Positions 25,861-39,904 of a stretch of 64,000 bases of DNA are shown in pieces. The stretch spans positions 19,350,038-19,414,037 of the forward strand of contig CM038923.1 of the NCBI GenBank assembly GCA_021904315.1, in the 5' to 3' direction. A model generated the notes under the pieces. The model saw nothing but the letters and a program-made list of their open reading frames with translations, had not been told where the DNA came from and did not search any database. The position numbers were made by a program, and so were the translations under genes. Position 1 is the stretch's first letter, and every line of letters begins with the position of its first letter. This stretch comes from Sphagnum magellanicum. Taxonomy: Eukaryota; Streptophyta; Sphagnopsida; Sphagnales; Sphagnaceae.

Positions 25861-28800
25861 ACTCGTTCCATGTCCCTCATTTGGAGCTACAATGTGCTTT
25901 TATGTTCTTCTCCTCCACAAGTCCTTCCTCCTTGAACTTGAAGCTCCACACTAATGGCAACAGGGAGAAAGAAAGTGGGGCAAAGGAGACAAGTGATGAT
26001 GGCACTAGTTAGAAATAGAGAGAAAAAGATGAAAGGGTGAGGAAGGAGGTAGGTAAGATGGGGAAGGTTTAGGAGCCAATCACGTTGCGGTTGTGTGAGG
26101 TTGAAATTGTAGTTCAAATTCAAGAATATTTAGAACGGCCTCATCCTCAACTAGTGCATTGCATTGGTGGGTGTTGGTTCATGTGGGCCCACCAATGATC
26201 ACCTCATTATTTGGTTATTGATTATTAAGTTGGTTATTGGGTCTTAGTGTAAAGTGAGCCTTATTAGGTAATTTTCAAGTCACTTTTCTCTTGACACAAA
26301 ATTACAAATTTCTAGGTTATAAATAGGTGGTGGGTTGGGGTTGGATTTCTAAGCTTGCATATAACATGTAATAACCTATCAATGGTTTTCACCACATTTG
26401 TAGGTTAAACCATTGAGCCATTGTAAACCTTGGATGAAGGATACCCAAATAATTCAAGGTATTGAACAAAGTTTCATCTTGAATTCGAGACCTTGAAAAC
26501 ATAAAATGTTTTGCTCAATTTGTGGCACTTGTGCATGAAGACCAGAAAGCTCCAATCACAACTAATGCTAAGTGAGTGTCAAGTCGATGCCATGAGAGGG
26601 AAATTTTTTTTTGTTACATTCATACCAAAAATGTTTGCGTATGTCAAAACTTAGGTGGAATCCTACATGGCACACAATGTTAAATCAATGTTAAGTAGGT
26701 GTTAGATTAACATGAAATTCACAAACAAACATAGATTTTATAACTAAAATATAATGTTAGGTAACAACCCATAAATTGGGGCTTTAAATCAATGTTAAAT
26801 TAACACAAATGTTGTTTCACTTTTTCTTAAGTTATCCTCTTGTTCTCCTCCCTATTCTCCATACACATTCCCTAACATTCATCATCATGGTGTGAATCCA
26901 CCATGAAAAGGGTAAGTTACATTTTTTTTGAAACCTTAATTAAGATTGACATTAACTTAAAACTAAGGTGTGAATGGAAAGCAACTAACATTTAAGTTAG
27001 TGTTACCTAGCATAGATGACATCTTTGTTTTATGATGTTATCTAGATGTTAGGCTAACTCCATAGGCCTTACCACCAGGTGCAATTGTAGTTTAATTTTT
27101 ATAAATATAGATTGCTATCATGATTATAAAAAAATTGTGATAAGATGAGGAATCAAGAATAGGATGGTTTATCAAGAATTTGGATATAAAAAATAGTTTG
27201 ATAAAAAAATACAAAAATGCAAATGAAAAATTCAAATGGACTTGAATTTGAATCAATAAAGGTGCATTCATAGCAAAATGAGTCAAAATTATTAATAAAA
27301 ATTGATCTCTATTACTTTGAAAAAATATCATTAATTGTATTTAATGAATCATTTATTCATCATTTGGAATTTTTTTTGTTTGCTTATGAAATTAGAATTA
27401 TGAATTTGAAGTCATTTCATTATGTTCTTAGAGTCTTTTGTCATATGCAAAACACTTGTTGAATGACCTTTTCTTTAATTTTAAAATTTAAATGTTTTTT
27501 TTATTATTCAAACCTTCACCAAAAATTTTCAAATTTATTGTGAGTTTTAATATATTTCATAAGAAGGGCCACATGTGTAAATCCTTTTAGGTACACATGT
27601 GTTGTATCTTTTTAAAGGATATTGATTCTAATTTTGAATGTTTTTAATGACTAAACAAATTCAAAATTTGTGATCATGCTTCTATTAAAAGTTGTACATT
27701 TTATTATAATGTAGGTCCTAATGCAAAAATATATATATTTATTATAAAATGGGTGATGGTTGGTGTTAATGTTGATATCTAGTCCCCAAAATAACATTTA
27801 AAATACAATTTTGGTATTAAATAGACCAACACATGCAAGCTATATGTAAGATGAATTCTTGGTAAGGACTTTCAACCTTGGTTCTCATGGCTCCTTTTAT
27901 TGTGACTACACCCACCAAAAACTTTCAAAGAAAACTTGATAAATTCACATGGTCTTGCAATTGTTCACCAATGGATTTTTCAAGGTGGCTTGCAAATAAT
28001 TTCAAGATGAAGCATCTATGGTTTTACCTATAGATTGAGTTTGCATCAATCTAATAAACCATACATCCATCCTCTTACATATTGTTCATAAATAAATGTT
28101 TGCTATTGGATTTACCATATTTCTTAGTGAATTTTTTCATTTGTGGCAACTTGTAAGCAAATTAAATATGACAATAGGCATCAATTTTACTACAATATCC
28201 TTATGGATGAACTTGACTCATACCAAAAAGTATAATAAATTATTATCATAATTTATTTATTTCTCATTTAAAATTGTATGCCATTTGATTAAATGTTTAT
28301 TAACATAATATTGTGAACCTATTAGGAAATAAATATAATAATAAAATAATTTATTTTTACATTAACATACAAAAACAATATCAATCACATGTCACTTTTT
28401 GTTTCGTAACATGTTAAACAAATATAACATATATCAAAACTAAATTTGTTTGGAATAATATCTTATGAAAATTTCAAGAACAAGTACATTACAAGGAATA
28501 TTGTCCATTCCAACCCATGCATTTGCAACTTATACTTGCAACTAATGTCGATTTGAATGAAAATAAAAATAACCCTTATATCATTCATATTTAAAAGCAT
28601 AAATAGATGAAAATGTAATTTTTTTTGCAATTTGAAAAGTGATTCAAGGGCCATTGGACACCACATGACATCTTTTCAACTTGATTATAATGGTAGTCGC
28701 AATGCACATGTTATTAAATATGAGAAAAATGAGTTGGCTAATGAAATTGCTAGATTTAGTGGTCTAATTGTTTTCCTTTAACTTTTTTCAATGAACTAAC

Positions 28801-31196
28801 CATTAAATGTGTAATAACATTTGATGGATTTATGAAAATTTTGAAGGACCTAAGACAATTAATGGTAGAAATAGGTTTACTATAATTTCTTATTTATGAA
28901 ATTAAAATAATTATGTTTTGGTAGTTTCAATTGTGGGTTTAACACATTGCAATGACTTATCAATGCTTGAGTGGGAATTTATTAAAGTTGCATCTATGTA
29001 ATAAAAATAACTTAATTTTCAAAAAAAACTCAATCCAAGGACATTAATTGGCATACCTAACATGTAGAATTCACATAAAAAGGACAAGTTAGATTCTAAT
29101 GGGCATTCAATTGTAAGTCCAATTTATGGCATAAATGATAAGTTTGTCTTAAAAAAAATCCAAAGTTGTCCAATGTTCATTATGACTAAATATTCAGTAA
29201 AAGAAACCAATTTAAAAATCATGATGTATAGTAGTGATTTCATCCTTTAAGATAGTCTTTTTATGTGCAAATGATGCCTCAGAGGAAGATACAATATTGT
29301 CCAATTACTAATGTGGTAAGACCCTTCAACAAAAATTCATAATATTGCAAAGGTCTAGTCAATTCAATCAACATGTCGTTTGTTTCCACTATATTGTAGT
29401 ACCTTTTGCCATTCCAACATCTTATTGACACTATTTATTTCTTTATTTATTTTCACTTTGTTAATAAAACTAATTGTTTAAAAAATTCAAATTCTTTGAG
29501 TTTAGTGGGGAAAAAAAATGCCAAGTAATTTCACACTACATAGGCACACCACACCACCAAGCTTTAGGGCAAACAATCAATAATAATGTCAAATTTTTTT
29601 TTAGAACTTTTGACATTGCAAGTAGTTGATTTTGAGAATCATAATAAAAGATCTATCAAAAATTGTTGATGTAATATATGTTTTGTTCACTCATCGATCT
29701 AAAGCTTGAACTTGGAAAAAAAATTATTGTGCTTGAATGAGAACTCATTGAACTTAATATACATTTGATTTTGCCTTCACAATTTCAGTATTGAGCTTTC
29801 CTTGTTAATATGACAAATGGTGGATTGAAACATGATTGGCCAAATGTGCAAGTTAACACATTCTTGCAAGGAAAGGAATGAAATGAAATAGAAAAATAAT
29901 CAACCAACCATATGTCAACCCAAATTCATTGTAACTTGGATTTTTTGAATTAAGAAGAAGTTGTATTATGTTGCAATGCTTGCCTTGGATTTGAAACTTT
30001 GAATCAAGGCATGGAATATGAGCAAACACTAAAGCTGAAAGGGAAACAAAAATTTGCAAGGAACAAAATGAAGGAACTTTTCACTTATAATACTTGAGAT
30101 AAATCTTGAAGTGTGGGAGTAGTCGGGGAGAAATTTGACATTATATTTTCACAAGTGCAATTAACATTCTCATTATGCATTTTGGACATTCAAAGCATGT
30201 TTTGAGAGCCAAATTGTATTTGATTTGGATGAACTGGCCATAACCAAATGAAGATGCTTGCATTTTTTTTCTACCAAGGGAAATCAACAGCTTCACACAA
30301 AACTTGTTTGTTTCATTTACACTCAAAATGGGTTGTGGGGGTAGGATGAGGATCTGCTGAGTCCATTTTTTTTGGGTACGAAAGTGAGGGAGTGATAATA
30401 AAGATCTTTTTAGTTATGCACAATCCTAAACCATCAAATGTTGTAGCTGGGTATTGTGCTTGTGAAGAGAGGTGGAGACTTTTCTTGAGGTCAATGTAGT
30501 TGTTGGTTTACCTTAGCCTAGTAAAGTGCAAGGCTACAGGTTTTAGTGCAATAAGGGTGAAAGGAGAAAATTGTTTTGAAGCCAAACTAAAAAATGCAAT
30601 GATGAACTTTCAAAGTTGAGAGGTTTTCTATTCTTGCCATCAAACCCTACAACCTGAAACTTTGCCTGAACTTCAAAATCAAGGGGCTTATTAAAGTAAG
30701 AATGATCAGATCCAAGACTGGCAATCAAGAAAATTTGACTCCACCCCAGAATAGGTGGGGTTCTGATTTTTCAAAGTTTTTAATAGATTTGAAATCAACA
30801 ATTCTCCCTTTTTTCTAAAGGTTATTAGACCCATAACTGAACAACTGAACAACAATAGTTTCATTGGGTATGACCAGAAAACAATTGAAAGATAAAAAAT
30901 CAATGCCATAGTTGATGTTTTCTTCATTCAAATCAAACCAGATTCAAACAAAAGAAATTTGTAATAACCAACATGTTTGCAAACCTTAATGTGATGACCT
31001 TCTAACAACCTGAATCCAAATGCTACCACGTCAGGTTTGCCCTTTCCTATAAGCAAATTCTTGGTCGAATAATCGTTATCAATCCCTCAATAAGAACTTC
31101 AATGAGGTTGATTGACAACTTGAAAAATTTGAAAATAACTTGGATGAAATCTTGAGGAAAGCCTGCATTAAAGTATGAGGTGGGTTGAAGACATGT
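25861..31196. other. AT-rich spacer
   Basis: No supportable gene. 26160-26420 contains TGTGGGCCCACC and TTATAAATAGG and looks like the promoter part of an LTR or an unknown transcript, but no ends or target duplication were found. From 26.6 kb on it is low-GC DNA with stops in all frames. Confidence 0.5.
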
Positions 31197-31466
31197 TCAA
31201 CCCTCAAAAGAAAGTGGTGGAACCCCAAGTGGACTCCCCACTAAATAAAGAGGTTGGAGACTATATTCAACTCCAAAAAGAAGCAAAAGAAGACTACACT
31301 CAGACCCCGAAAAGGAGAGGTTGATAGCATGTTCCTCTCCACAAAAGAAAAGGTCAAAAGCCTCGCCCCCAAAATTAGAAGTTGAAAGCCTATTCAACCT
31401 CTCAAAAGGAGAGCTCCAAACCTTGTTCAATCTTTCAAAATGAGAAGTCAAAGGCATGTTTGACAA
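31197..31466 (-). repeat. Degenerate 33-bp minisatellite, open on the minus strand
   Basis: Seven or so imperfect 33-bp units keep an open minus-strand frame with an 11-residue periodicity (FERLNKVWSSP, FERLNRLSTSN, then more diverged units). It lies about 1 kb past the stop codon of the ABCF3 gene. No domain recognised. It may be a remnant of a repeat-containing protein or simply a minisatellite whose period is a multiple of three. Confidence 0.65.
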
Positions 31467-32423
31467 AGTAATCCACTACTGGTTTCTGTTCCAGCTCCCT
31501 CACACCCATTGATGCAAACCAAAGAAACTTCTGCTTGCATACAATTCCTTGGAGATGCGGACCATGCATCCTTGAAGTTTGCAATGCTATTATTGTTGGA
31601 AGTCACTCAGCCTAAGACTATTTTTAGCTTGGGATGCTAAAATTCAGAGTACCTATTGGATCCTGTGTCTCCACCCTGGCTAAGCCACACCCCACTAAAG
31701 TCATTCATTGTATTTGCAAGGGTGAACACTTTCTTACTGCATCATCATATATTGAACTTGCTTTTTGACTAGCGCATACTGGAATACCATGAGTTCCACA
31801 AGAGAAAGAGGGCACCAATAGACCAGTGAAGAGATAAAAACTAAGTTCAAAACCAGAATACCTACTTCAGGCACAACTCACATTGTGAAGGCAGTATGAC
31901 TCACAAGGTCTACTCCATCCCTGCAAACAGAAAAATTGGGTGGTATATCAGTTAATCCTCCACTCACATCAGACATCAAGCTTTACCTATAGGCTCTTGT
32001 CAAAACCTACAAGTGGAATCAATTGAAGTATAGTTGGATGACCTATGAGTAAGGGGTTGCCAATTGAGTTGCATCCCTTCGTCCCAAGTGCACTATACTA
32101 CCTACTGTGCTCAGAGAGAGTTCTATAGAGTACCTATCTTTGTTTTCTTGCATCAACAAAGACTGATCCGGAATTTGAGGCAGAACCTACCTCTCATCTC
32201 AATTATCATTACAACTACCCGCAATGCTATATGGACTAATAATTACCCCAGTTCTGGAACGTTAAGGAACACCCAACAGTTGTGGAGCAGACTGGAGAAA
32301 ATTCCCCAGAGAAGCTAGGATCCACACATACGAAGTTACCATAGGATCCATGGCAAGATTGCATTAAGCAATGCTACAGTTGAGAGTGGAAACTTCAACA
32401 CCTGCAGAATATGCACCAGGCTA

Positions 32424-35400
32424 CTAGCTGGCCCGAAGAGTTTTCTTGTACTCCGCAAATGATCCAAGAAAGGGAGTTGCTTTTCCACCAGAAACAACCC
32501 AAAGTTCATCCACACTTCCTGATATGAGATGCTCATCATGGCTCACCTGCAAAAAATGATAATGGCTTGTATTAAAGACAGTTCCTAGGTCAAAATGTCA
32601 CATTATAACTGCAACCTTTCAATCAGGTATACTCCATGTAGAGACAATTAAGTAGACTTACAAAAGGAAGTTAGGTGTGAATTTTGGAGACAACAAAGAA
32701 TTGAGATTTGAAATTAAAGACAAGTCGATTGTGTGGGATGATGATCCCAGAATGAGATTGTATGTTTTGAAATCTTGTCTGCACAAAGTTCCTCTAAAGT
32801 TTCAATATACATTCATGTAGAACTGTCAATATCCATCTTGGATAGGAAGTGAAGGGAAAGGAGAGAGTTGAGAAATACCATTAGCACACCTCCTTGAAAG
32901 AGGGCTAGTCCTTGAATAAGTGCCTCTACTGCATCCAGATCCTGCAAATTTTAATCATCTTTTAGAACAGCTGCTCTTCCAATATAGTTCAACACATTAA
33001 GAGTGAAGTAGCAGTGCAGGTTAGCTGGGGTGGTGAACCAGATCCCATCAGAAGTCCATTCCTAATCACCCTAAGCTGAAAAAGGTTGGGTGACCTCACA
33101 AGATAGCAACACCACAACTAGGCATAGAGCCAACCACCCAAAGGGGCCTCTACCCTCAGTGTTGCCAAGCAAAGGGTTCTCAGCAACCCTTGATCTGGGG
33201 AGCTTAGGATTTAAACATTTCTTCTTTACCATGGCTTTCAAAATCATTATGGTGGTAACAATTATAAGCCAAGAATACTTTGTCTGAATTTGGCCAAGAT
33301 ACTCTAGCATGAGAAAAGAGGAACATTTGAGGTATGCATACTGAGATAAGGATGATGACCATAACACTGCTCTATGCATACTACTAAGTCACAGATTATT
33401 GGCATAACTGGAAGGGAGAAAGGATTACAAGATGATTGGATGGTTCATCAAGAAGTAAAATGTGAGGTTTGTTGAAGGTGATCTTTGCAAAGGCTACCCT
33501 GCTTTTTTGGCCACCTGCATGCCACCTCCAAGTTCCCAAATGTCAAGTGAAAAAGGTACACTGCAAGCCAAAAAACTCTTTCTCAAAGCTATAGAGCTGC
33601 ATGGCTCCAGAATATGATAGGAAGGGACAGACCCATTGACTACAACTTACACAGTTCATGACCACAAAAAACTGTACAACTGTGCAAAACTGTCAATGTG
33701 GTGACCCTTCAAGACACTGCCTGGATCTTTTGCATCATTATATCAAAACCAATGTTGGTAGACAAAATCTGAGTTAGAAATTGCACTCTCAGATATACTG
33801 AAACCAGGGAAAGAGAACATGGGGGAGGAAAAACCTGAGAGTGTGTACATAGATTGCAAGGCAAGGCTGCCAGTGAGTCCAAAGGACCCAAGATGAGCAC
33901 GAAGCCTCTGCTCCAACACACCCTACAATGCCACCCGCACATGCCTTAACTAGTTAGCACCTCAACATCCTTCTTCACAAGCTTTTGGATCAAGCTTAGC
34001 ACTGAATCTGATCCTTCCCTGGTCAAGAAAATCCCTTCACACTTGCACAATAGAGAAACCCCCCTTCTAATCCATGACTTTCATCAAGGACATGTGCTAT
34101 ATAGCAGATTGCCTGAGCTAGTTAGAGACCATGGATATCAGTAGCCGTTGTCAGGTAATCAGCCAAAGAGTACAACAGGTGGTTCACCAAGGCAATGAAA
34201 ACTGCTAGTTTTGTATTGCAAGAAAACCAGGAAAGAGGCATGCTTGCCCACGCACACACAAAGAAAAAGATTTGTCAAGGTGATATTGAAGGCACCATTT
34301 CTAAGATTGAGAGAGGGAAAGTGAGAGACCGGGAAACAATGAGACATATACAGAAGTGGTGTTGATGAAAGATCAAGTCCATCCACATGGTGCTGACTGA
34401 AAACTGCCATCCGGACCTACATCAATCAACCGAGATTCATCCCAATTAAGTGTTGCTTGCATGCATTTTAGACCAATATCTCTGAAATTGGGAGGATGTG
34501 CTCATATCAACCACAATTTTCTGATTGCAAGTAGAACAGTCACTTACCTTGGGTGACCGGAAAACTGTCCCTGAAGAAGGCTCCAATTCCCCTGATATCA
34601 ACTTCAGCAGAGTAGACTTCCCAATCCCATTTGGGCCAACCACTGTCAAATGCAACATAGTTTCACCTCTGTGTAAGGTCTTCAGGTCAAGAAAAGTCAG
34701 GACAAAATCTACACAATTTAAGCATCATCATGGAGAGGAATTAAGTCCAGTGCAGTTTGTTACCACTGCTCTCTACATAAGAAAACAATCCCTAAAGGAC
34801 ATAAACAACAATGATAACTAGCAGAAAACCTGGAAAAGAAAACTCTGGATGATATCATAAGGAGCTTCAGGAAAGTACTCACTTGCAAGACGGCTATCAA
34901 GGTCAATACCAAAATTAAGATCCTTGAAAAGCAAAGGGCCACCTGGATAGCCAAATGAGGCATCGCTGCAAGGATGAATAAAACCAACACAGATTAGCCA
35001 TAGATGGATTTGATCACATGCAACCAGATGTCTGTGTGAACCAATGACAGAGGGAGCATCATGTATATCCCACACAAAAGGTCAATACATGTGCTCCAGA
35101 TTCATAGTAGTCTGTTAATGAAAAAACATGCCTGAAACTGATGATGGGGCCACTTGGTTGGTCATCAGGTGTTGGGAAGTCAAACTTGTAGCTGTAGACA
35201 TCAATTGACAACAATTAGCTCGACCCACATTGTGCAAATCAAGAGAAACTTCAGTATACATGCCAGTAACATCAAGAAAAACCTGTGGACTACAAGTAGG
35301 TAATTGAAGGGAGATTCTGTTTTGTGAACTGGGTCCCTCAGAGATCAGACTAATCAACCTACCACACTACAGGTACAAGTGGACAAAAGACTACATATTT

Positions 35401-38400
35401 CCAACTAACTCTATTCTAGGTAGACTTCTACCATATTATTGGCACACATCAAGAGAGATTTCCTTCCAACTGTCTAGAGGTGGTGCAACTGAAGTTTTCT
35501 GTTGGAAGGAGGAATTGTAAGGGAAAGGCAAAATATGGTCCCAGCTGGGTCCAACAATAAGGGTTTTGAGGTAGAAGTGCCTGGAACTCCAACAATGATG
35601 TAACACCTGATGGGGTAAAACATACTTTCACCTGCTACCACACTTCATTTATTGTGGTAGCTGTAACTCAAAGTCAATTTTGTGACAGTCCAAGATTGCA
35701 AATTTTTGTGGTGTGGTAAGACCCATAATCCTGCCTCACTGAAAAATGCATCTAAGATTGACATACACCAAATACTATATGCAAGAGGACCTGAAAGAGA
35801 ACTTCTTGGTGCCTAGTCTCACCACATGAGACATACTGCACATAGCATTCTAATGGTCTAATGGCAAGGTTATCTTAACAATGAAATGATACACTTACTC
35901 AGGATCATTGACAACTGCATCCACATGGCCAATGCGCTCTAACGCCTGTGAACATATTACATCCAACTCAGTTGTGTCTAGCACTTTTTAGCCAACTGGG
36001 TTAGAGCTTCAAAGCTTTCCAGTCAAATTATATGGGACATCAATACACATCATCATGGCTCCAATCACCACAAGAAAGGTATCAGAACAGAAAAATGTAC
36101 GCCATGCTGCTCCTCAAGCCAGACAATCTGCAGGGTAGAAATGTAACTCTTTCTCTCCCAGGTGCTTGAGACAGTCTATCGTTTCTTCACATCTAAAAGC
36201 AAGAAATAGATGGCTGTGTTCTCACCTTTATTCGAGATTGCACAAGGGATGCCCGCTTGGCATTGTACCGGAACTTATCCACAAATGCCTGCAAAACTCA
36301 GTCAAACATGCAACAGAATTTTGCATCAACACTTGAAGGGCTCAATCACAACAGCTTAAATATCAATGTTGATGTGCAGACAATACAGTTGGACTTCAAA
36401 CATCTCTGCAGCCAAGTATGGTTTCCAGACCAAATGCAAATCAATCACTACAGCTGGTGTGTTAGTCAGGTGCAATAGATGTCTTTTTCGATCCATTAAG
36501 GCCATACACCCAGTTCATTCTTGATATTGGTCTATCTTATCAAACTCTCTACCTGTCAGATTCACTGCAGGTGAAATCTACAAAAAGAGTCTTACGCCTC
36601 CAATTATTTCAAATCATGGTGACAAACATAAGAACACTTATTAAGCCTGCTATTGCCCTGACAAGGGTGTGCTCTGTCCCATCAAAGATGTAGTTCAATA
36701 ATATTTGGACAACCTGACAAAAATAACTGGGAATGTGAAAGACAAAAGGGGTGAAGATGAAAGGCCAACCTGAATGTGGCCACGAGTTCGCTCATTTGCC
36801 TCAAAGGCTTTCTGCTGATTGCGGAGACGCTCATCACGTGTACGCTCAAAAGTATCATAGTCACCCTTGTAACTTATCAACTTTTGCCCTTGCAAGTGCA
36901 GGATGTCTGTTACAACCTGTGACAGTACCAACTATTTGTGCAACATCAACATCCAATTTCAAAGGGCAGTACATTCACCCTTCATAATAGGTGCATCAGC
37001 AATCCCTGCTAGAAACAGCAGAACTGAGACCAAAATTGTATTTAAAACAGCTCTAATCATTCAAAACTATCAAACAAAGTCATCATGCTTCATGACAATG
37101 TGAATTGGCAACTGAATTGACAGACCGTGTTGAGGAACTCGCGAGCATGAGAAACAACAATCAATGTTTTGGGCCATTTCACCATGTAAGACTCCAGCCA
37201 CAGAACTGCATGCAGATCCAAATGGTTCTGCACAGCAACCATGCCCCTCTTGCTTCATAAGACAGCCTTGTTCATGTGCAAGCTGGAATGTCAAGACTGA
37301 TCATATCAGGATGTAGGAACAGTATTGAACAAGCTTGATGGAAACATTGTGTGCATCCAAAGTATGGTACCGTAGGTTCATCCAGAAGAAGCAGATCAGG
37401 TTCAATAAACAAAGCTCGTGCCAGTGCCACACGCATCCGCCATCCCCCTGAAAATGTTTTGGTTGGCCTCTGTTGCATTTCTGATGTAAAACTCAAACCC
37501 TGCATGGATCCTAAGAGAAAAATCAGCCTGATAAAACAGCACATCAGAAGCAATAAGCAAGTAGTTTGCTCCAGACTTGACTCCAGCTAAAAGTAGTTTT
37601 TGCATGAAGACAAAATCAGTGACTTCTGTTTACATCAAGGAAGATAAAGAGAACTCACAGCTAGAATTGATGCAGCACGAGACTCTGCAGAATAGGCATC
37701 AATTTGCTCTAGTCTCTTGTAAATCTGCACTAGCCTATCTGATCTGGATTGTTTTGCCTCTCCTGTAACCTCCCCTTCCTTAGTCTTGCCATTCTCCATC
37801 AAAATCTCAGGGTTTTCTCTGCCATTTTGCACACCAAGGAAACTGCCATGTGATCTGCTCATTGGGAGTCCTGAATTTGATATTGTAACTGAATCATCTC
37901 TCTGTAACCAAAGACACCCGGGCAGATGAAGTCAACCTCTCTTCTTGCACTGGCAGAAATGTAAAAGGTATGAAATGCACAGAACATGGACAGGATAGGC
38001 AAGAGCATCACAAACAGATGCTTACTCCAGTCAAATGTCTTTGGGACAAAGAGAGGAAGCTAAACCTGTTGGGCCAACTGTGCCTCCTCAGCCAACAGCT
38101 GAGTCCGTTCAACATCAGAGCTCAGGACACACTGAAGAACTGATGTATCATCACCCACCACTTCTTGCTCCACATGCAGGATTTGGCAGTTCTGAGGAAT
38201 ACCATCAATTGCATGCAAAGCCATTTGCTTCAAAAAAGTGGTCTTCCCCGTCCCATTCCTGCCTACCAGGCCTGCTCAGCTCACAAATTCAAGGTCATAA
38301 CCCGGACCCTTGCAATAACAAAGAACTCCCCATGTATTGGACTTGTATCTTAAGGAAAAGACTCCAAAACACACTCAGAAAAATGCAGGAACAAACAAAT

Positions 38401-39904
38401 TTGCCTAAGAAGTTTCATAGTGTACCATAGCGCCTTCCATAAGCCAGTGTAACTGAAGCCTCATTGATCAGTTCCCGACCTCCCATAGATATGCTGAAAT
38501 TTTCCATGCGAATGTCCTTTGGTACACTTCCTTCTCCCACACCACCATGGCTCACCATAACAGCTGGCATGCCCTTATTGGCTTCATTCGCTGCAGCCAC
38601 ATGGGCTTCATATTCTGTCTGCTCATCCATACCCAACCCAGAATAAGCACTCTTACACTTCACTCCCACAATCATCTCTCAAAGATTGTATAAGAAAAAC
38701 ACCTGCTAAGAAGAGTGACACACAATGCCTTGCCGATGAGCAGAGTTTACCATAGCAGGTTCCCCTTGTTCTAGATACTAAATGCTCATTTCAATGTGGC
38801 ACTTTCAAATTGCTGCAACCAAGCATAATGGTTGCACAATGCTCCCCAAGAAGGAAGTTCATACATGTCCATGAGATCATCAATGAGATTGCAGAGGAAA
38901 CTCCACAATAACTATTGAAGATCACCACTGCATCAGTTCCAGGCAAACCAAAACAAAACACACAAGAGGCACTGTGTCATGACCCTGAGAGTGTCAATCC
39001 CAAAGTATCAGACCCATCATCTACATCACAAAATGACAAATTACCTGTCTCTGACGCTCTTCTTTCCTTCGACGTCGCTCAATCTTGGCAAGATCTCGTT
39101 CTGAGATTTGAGGGGGAGCTTGTATCTCCTCTGATTTGGAAATGGTGTCACCTTCAGTCAAGCCATCTGACATCCGCACTGGTGCAGCCATTTTCCAAAA
39201 CCCTTCTTGAGTTTTGTCTCCTCCACGTGCACCAAATCTTTCTGCAAGTTCAGCACATACCTGACCCACACCAGCCTCCTTGTCAAACAATCAAGGTACC
39301 TATGACCCAATACAGTTCTCACCAAGACAACCCCAGCAAACCAAACCCTAACTATTAGGTACAGACAATTTGCATTGCAGACTGATCCATAGCTGTGATC
39401 TGCATCAGGTTTATATCCATTCAATTTCGCTAGAATGGTTGGAAACAGGTACTCTTTCTCAATGAGAGGTCTTGATCATGTACTCCTGCTAATGTACTTC
39501 CCTTGGAAACAATCAGTGAAAGGTCAGGAGGAGCCACAATATGCTTCTGCAATGTCAAAGGTTGCTTACCATTCTCGAGGAATCATTCGGCAAGTTTATG
39601 AATCAAAGCTTTCTATACGAGATTTCCTTCCACCTTCCAGGTACAGAAACTTCGAAACCCTAGATAGAAGTGCGAGTAGTCTTACCGTCCGTGCTTCATG
39701 CTCATCGTTTACGCAATTCGAGTTCACAAGGAGCAAGCCAACAGCCTCAAAAGCTTCTTCCCCCTTCCTTCCAAAATCGAAGGTCTCGTCCTTGAGCACG
39801 TTCACAATATACTCTAGAATGGTGCCATCCACATCCCGTGCTCTCTCGCCAAGAACCTCGTACACACCTTGCTCCACGCTCACCTCCGCTTCCGCAGACG
39901 GCAT
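32424..39904 (-). CDS. ABCF3: ABC transporter F family member 3 (GCN20-type ATPase)
   Basis: Soluble twin-ATPase of the ABCF/GCN20 group, without membrane segments; in yeast it acts with GCN1 on ribosomes to activate GCN2. Eighteen exons join in frame to 749 residues (Arabidopsis about 715): 39904-39686, 39260-39045, 38618-38426, 38271-38066, 37901-37659, 37499-37371, 37227-37126, 36916-36770, 36288-36226, 35945-35899, 35191-35132, 34965-34883, 34642-34548, 34416-34330, 33922-33835, 33514-33429, 32941-32879, 32546-32424. Walker A1 GRNGTGKT (about 213-220), signature FSGGW (375-379), Walker B LLLLDEPT (395-402); Walker A2 GPNGIGKS (572-579), signature LSGGQ (658-662), [12 protein letters not shown]-loop VSHDEHL. 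A charged linker lies between the two ATPase domains. Start ATG 39904 matches the conserved N-terminus ([14 protein letters not shown]). All catalytic motifs are intact, so it is very probably functional. The intron after exon 11 begins GC rather than GT. Confidence 0.96.
39261..39685 (-). promoter_or_regulatory. First intron of ABCF3 with two telo-box motifs
   Basis: AAACCCTA occurs on the plus strand at about 39345 and 39656, both inside intron 1. The telo-box is a known 5'-proximal element of plant translation-related genes, which fits an ABCF3 ribosome factor. Activity inferred only. Confidence 0.4.

Noticed and set aside
26160-26640. Possible LTR starting TGTTGG at 26172 with TTATAAATAGG
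   Set aside because: A TATA-like box and a GGGCCC word are present, but I found no CA end with a matching 5-bp duplication and no primer-binding site.
33480-33840. Frameshift at the second ABC signature of ABCF3
   Set aside because: On rereading, exon 15 ends TCA G and exon 16 begins GTGGCC, giving an intact LSGGQ.
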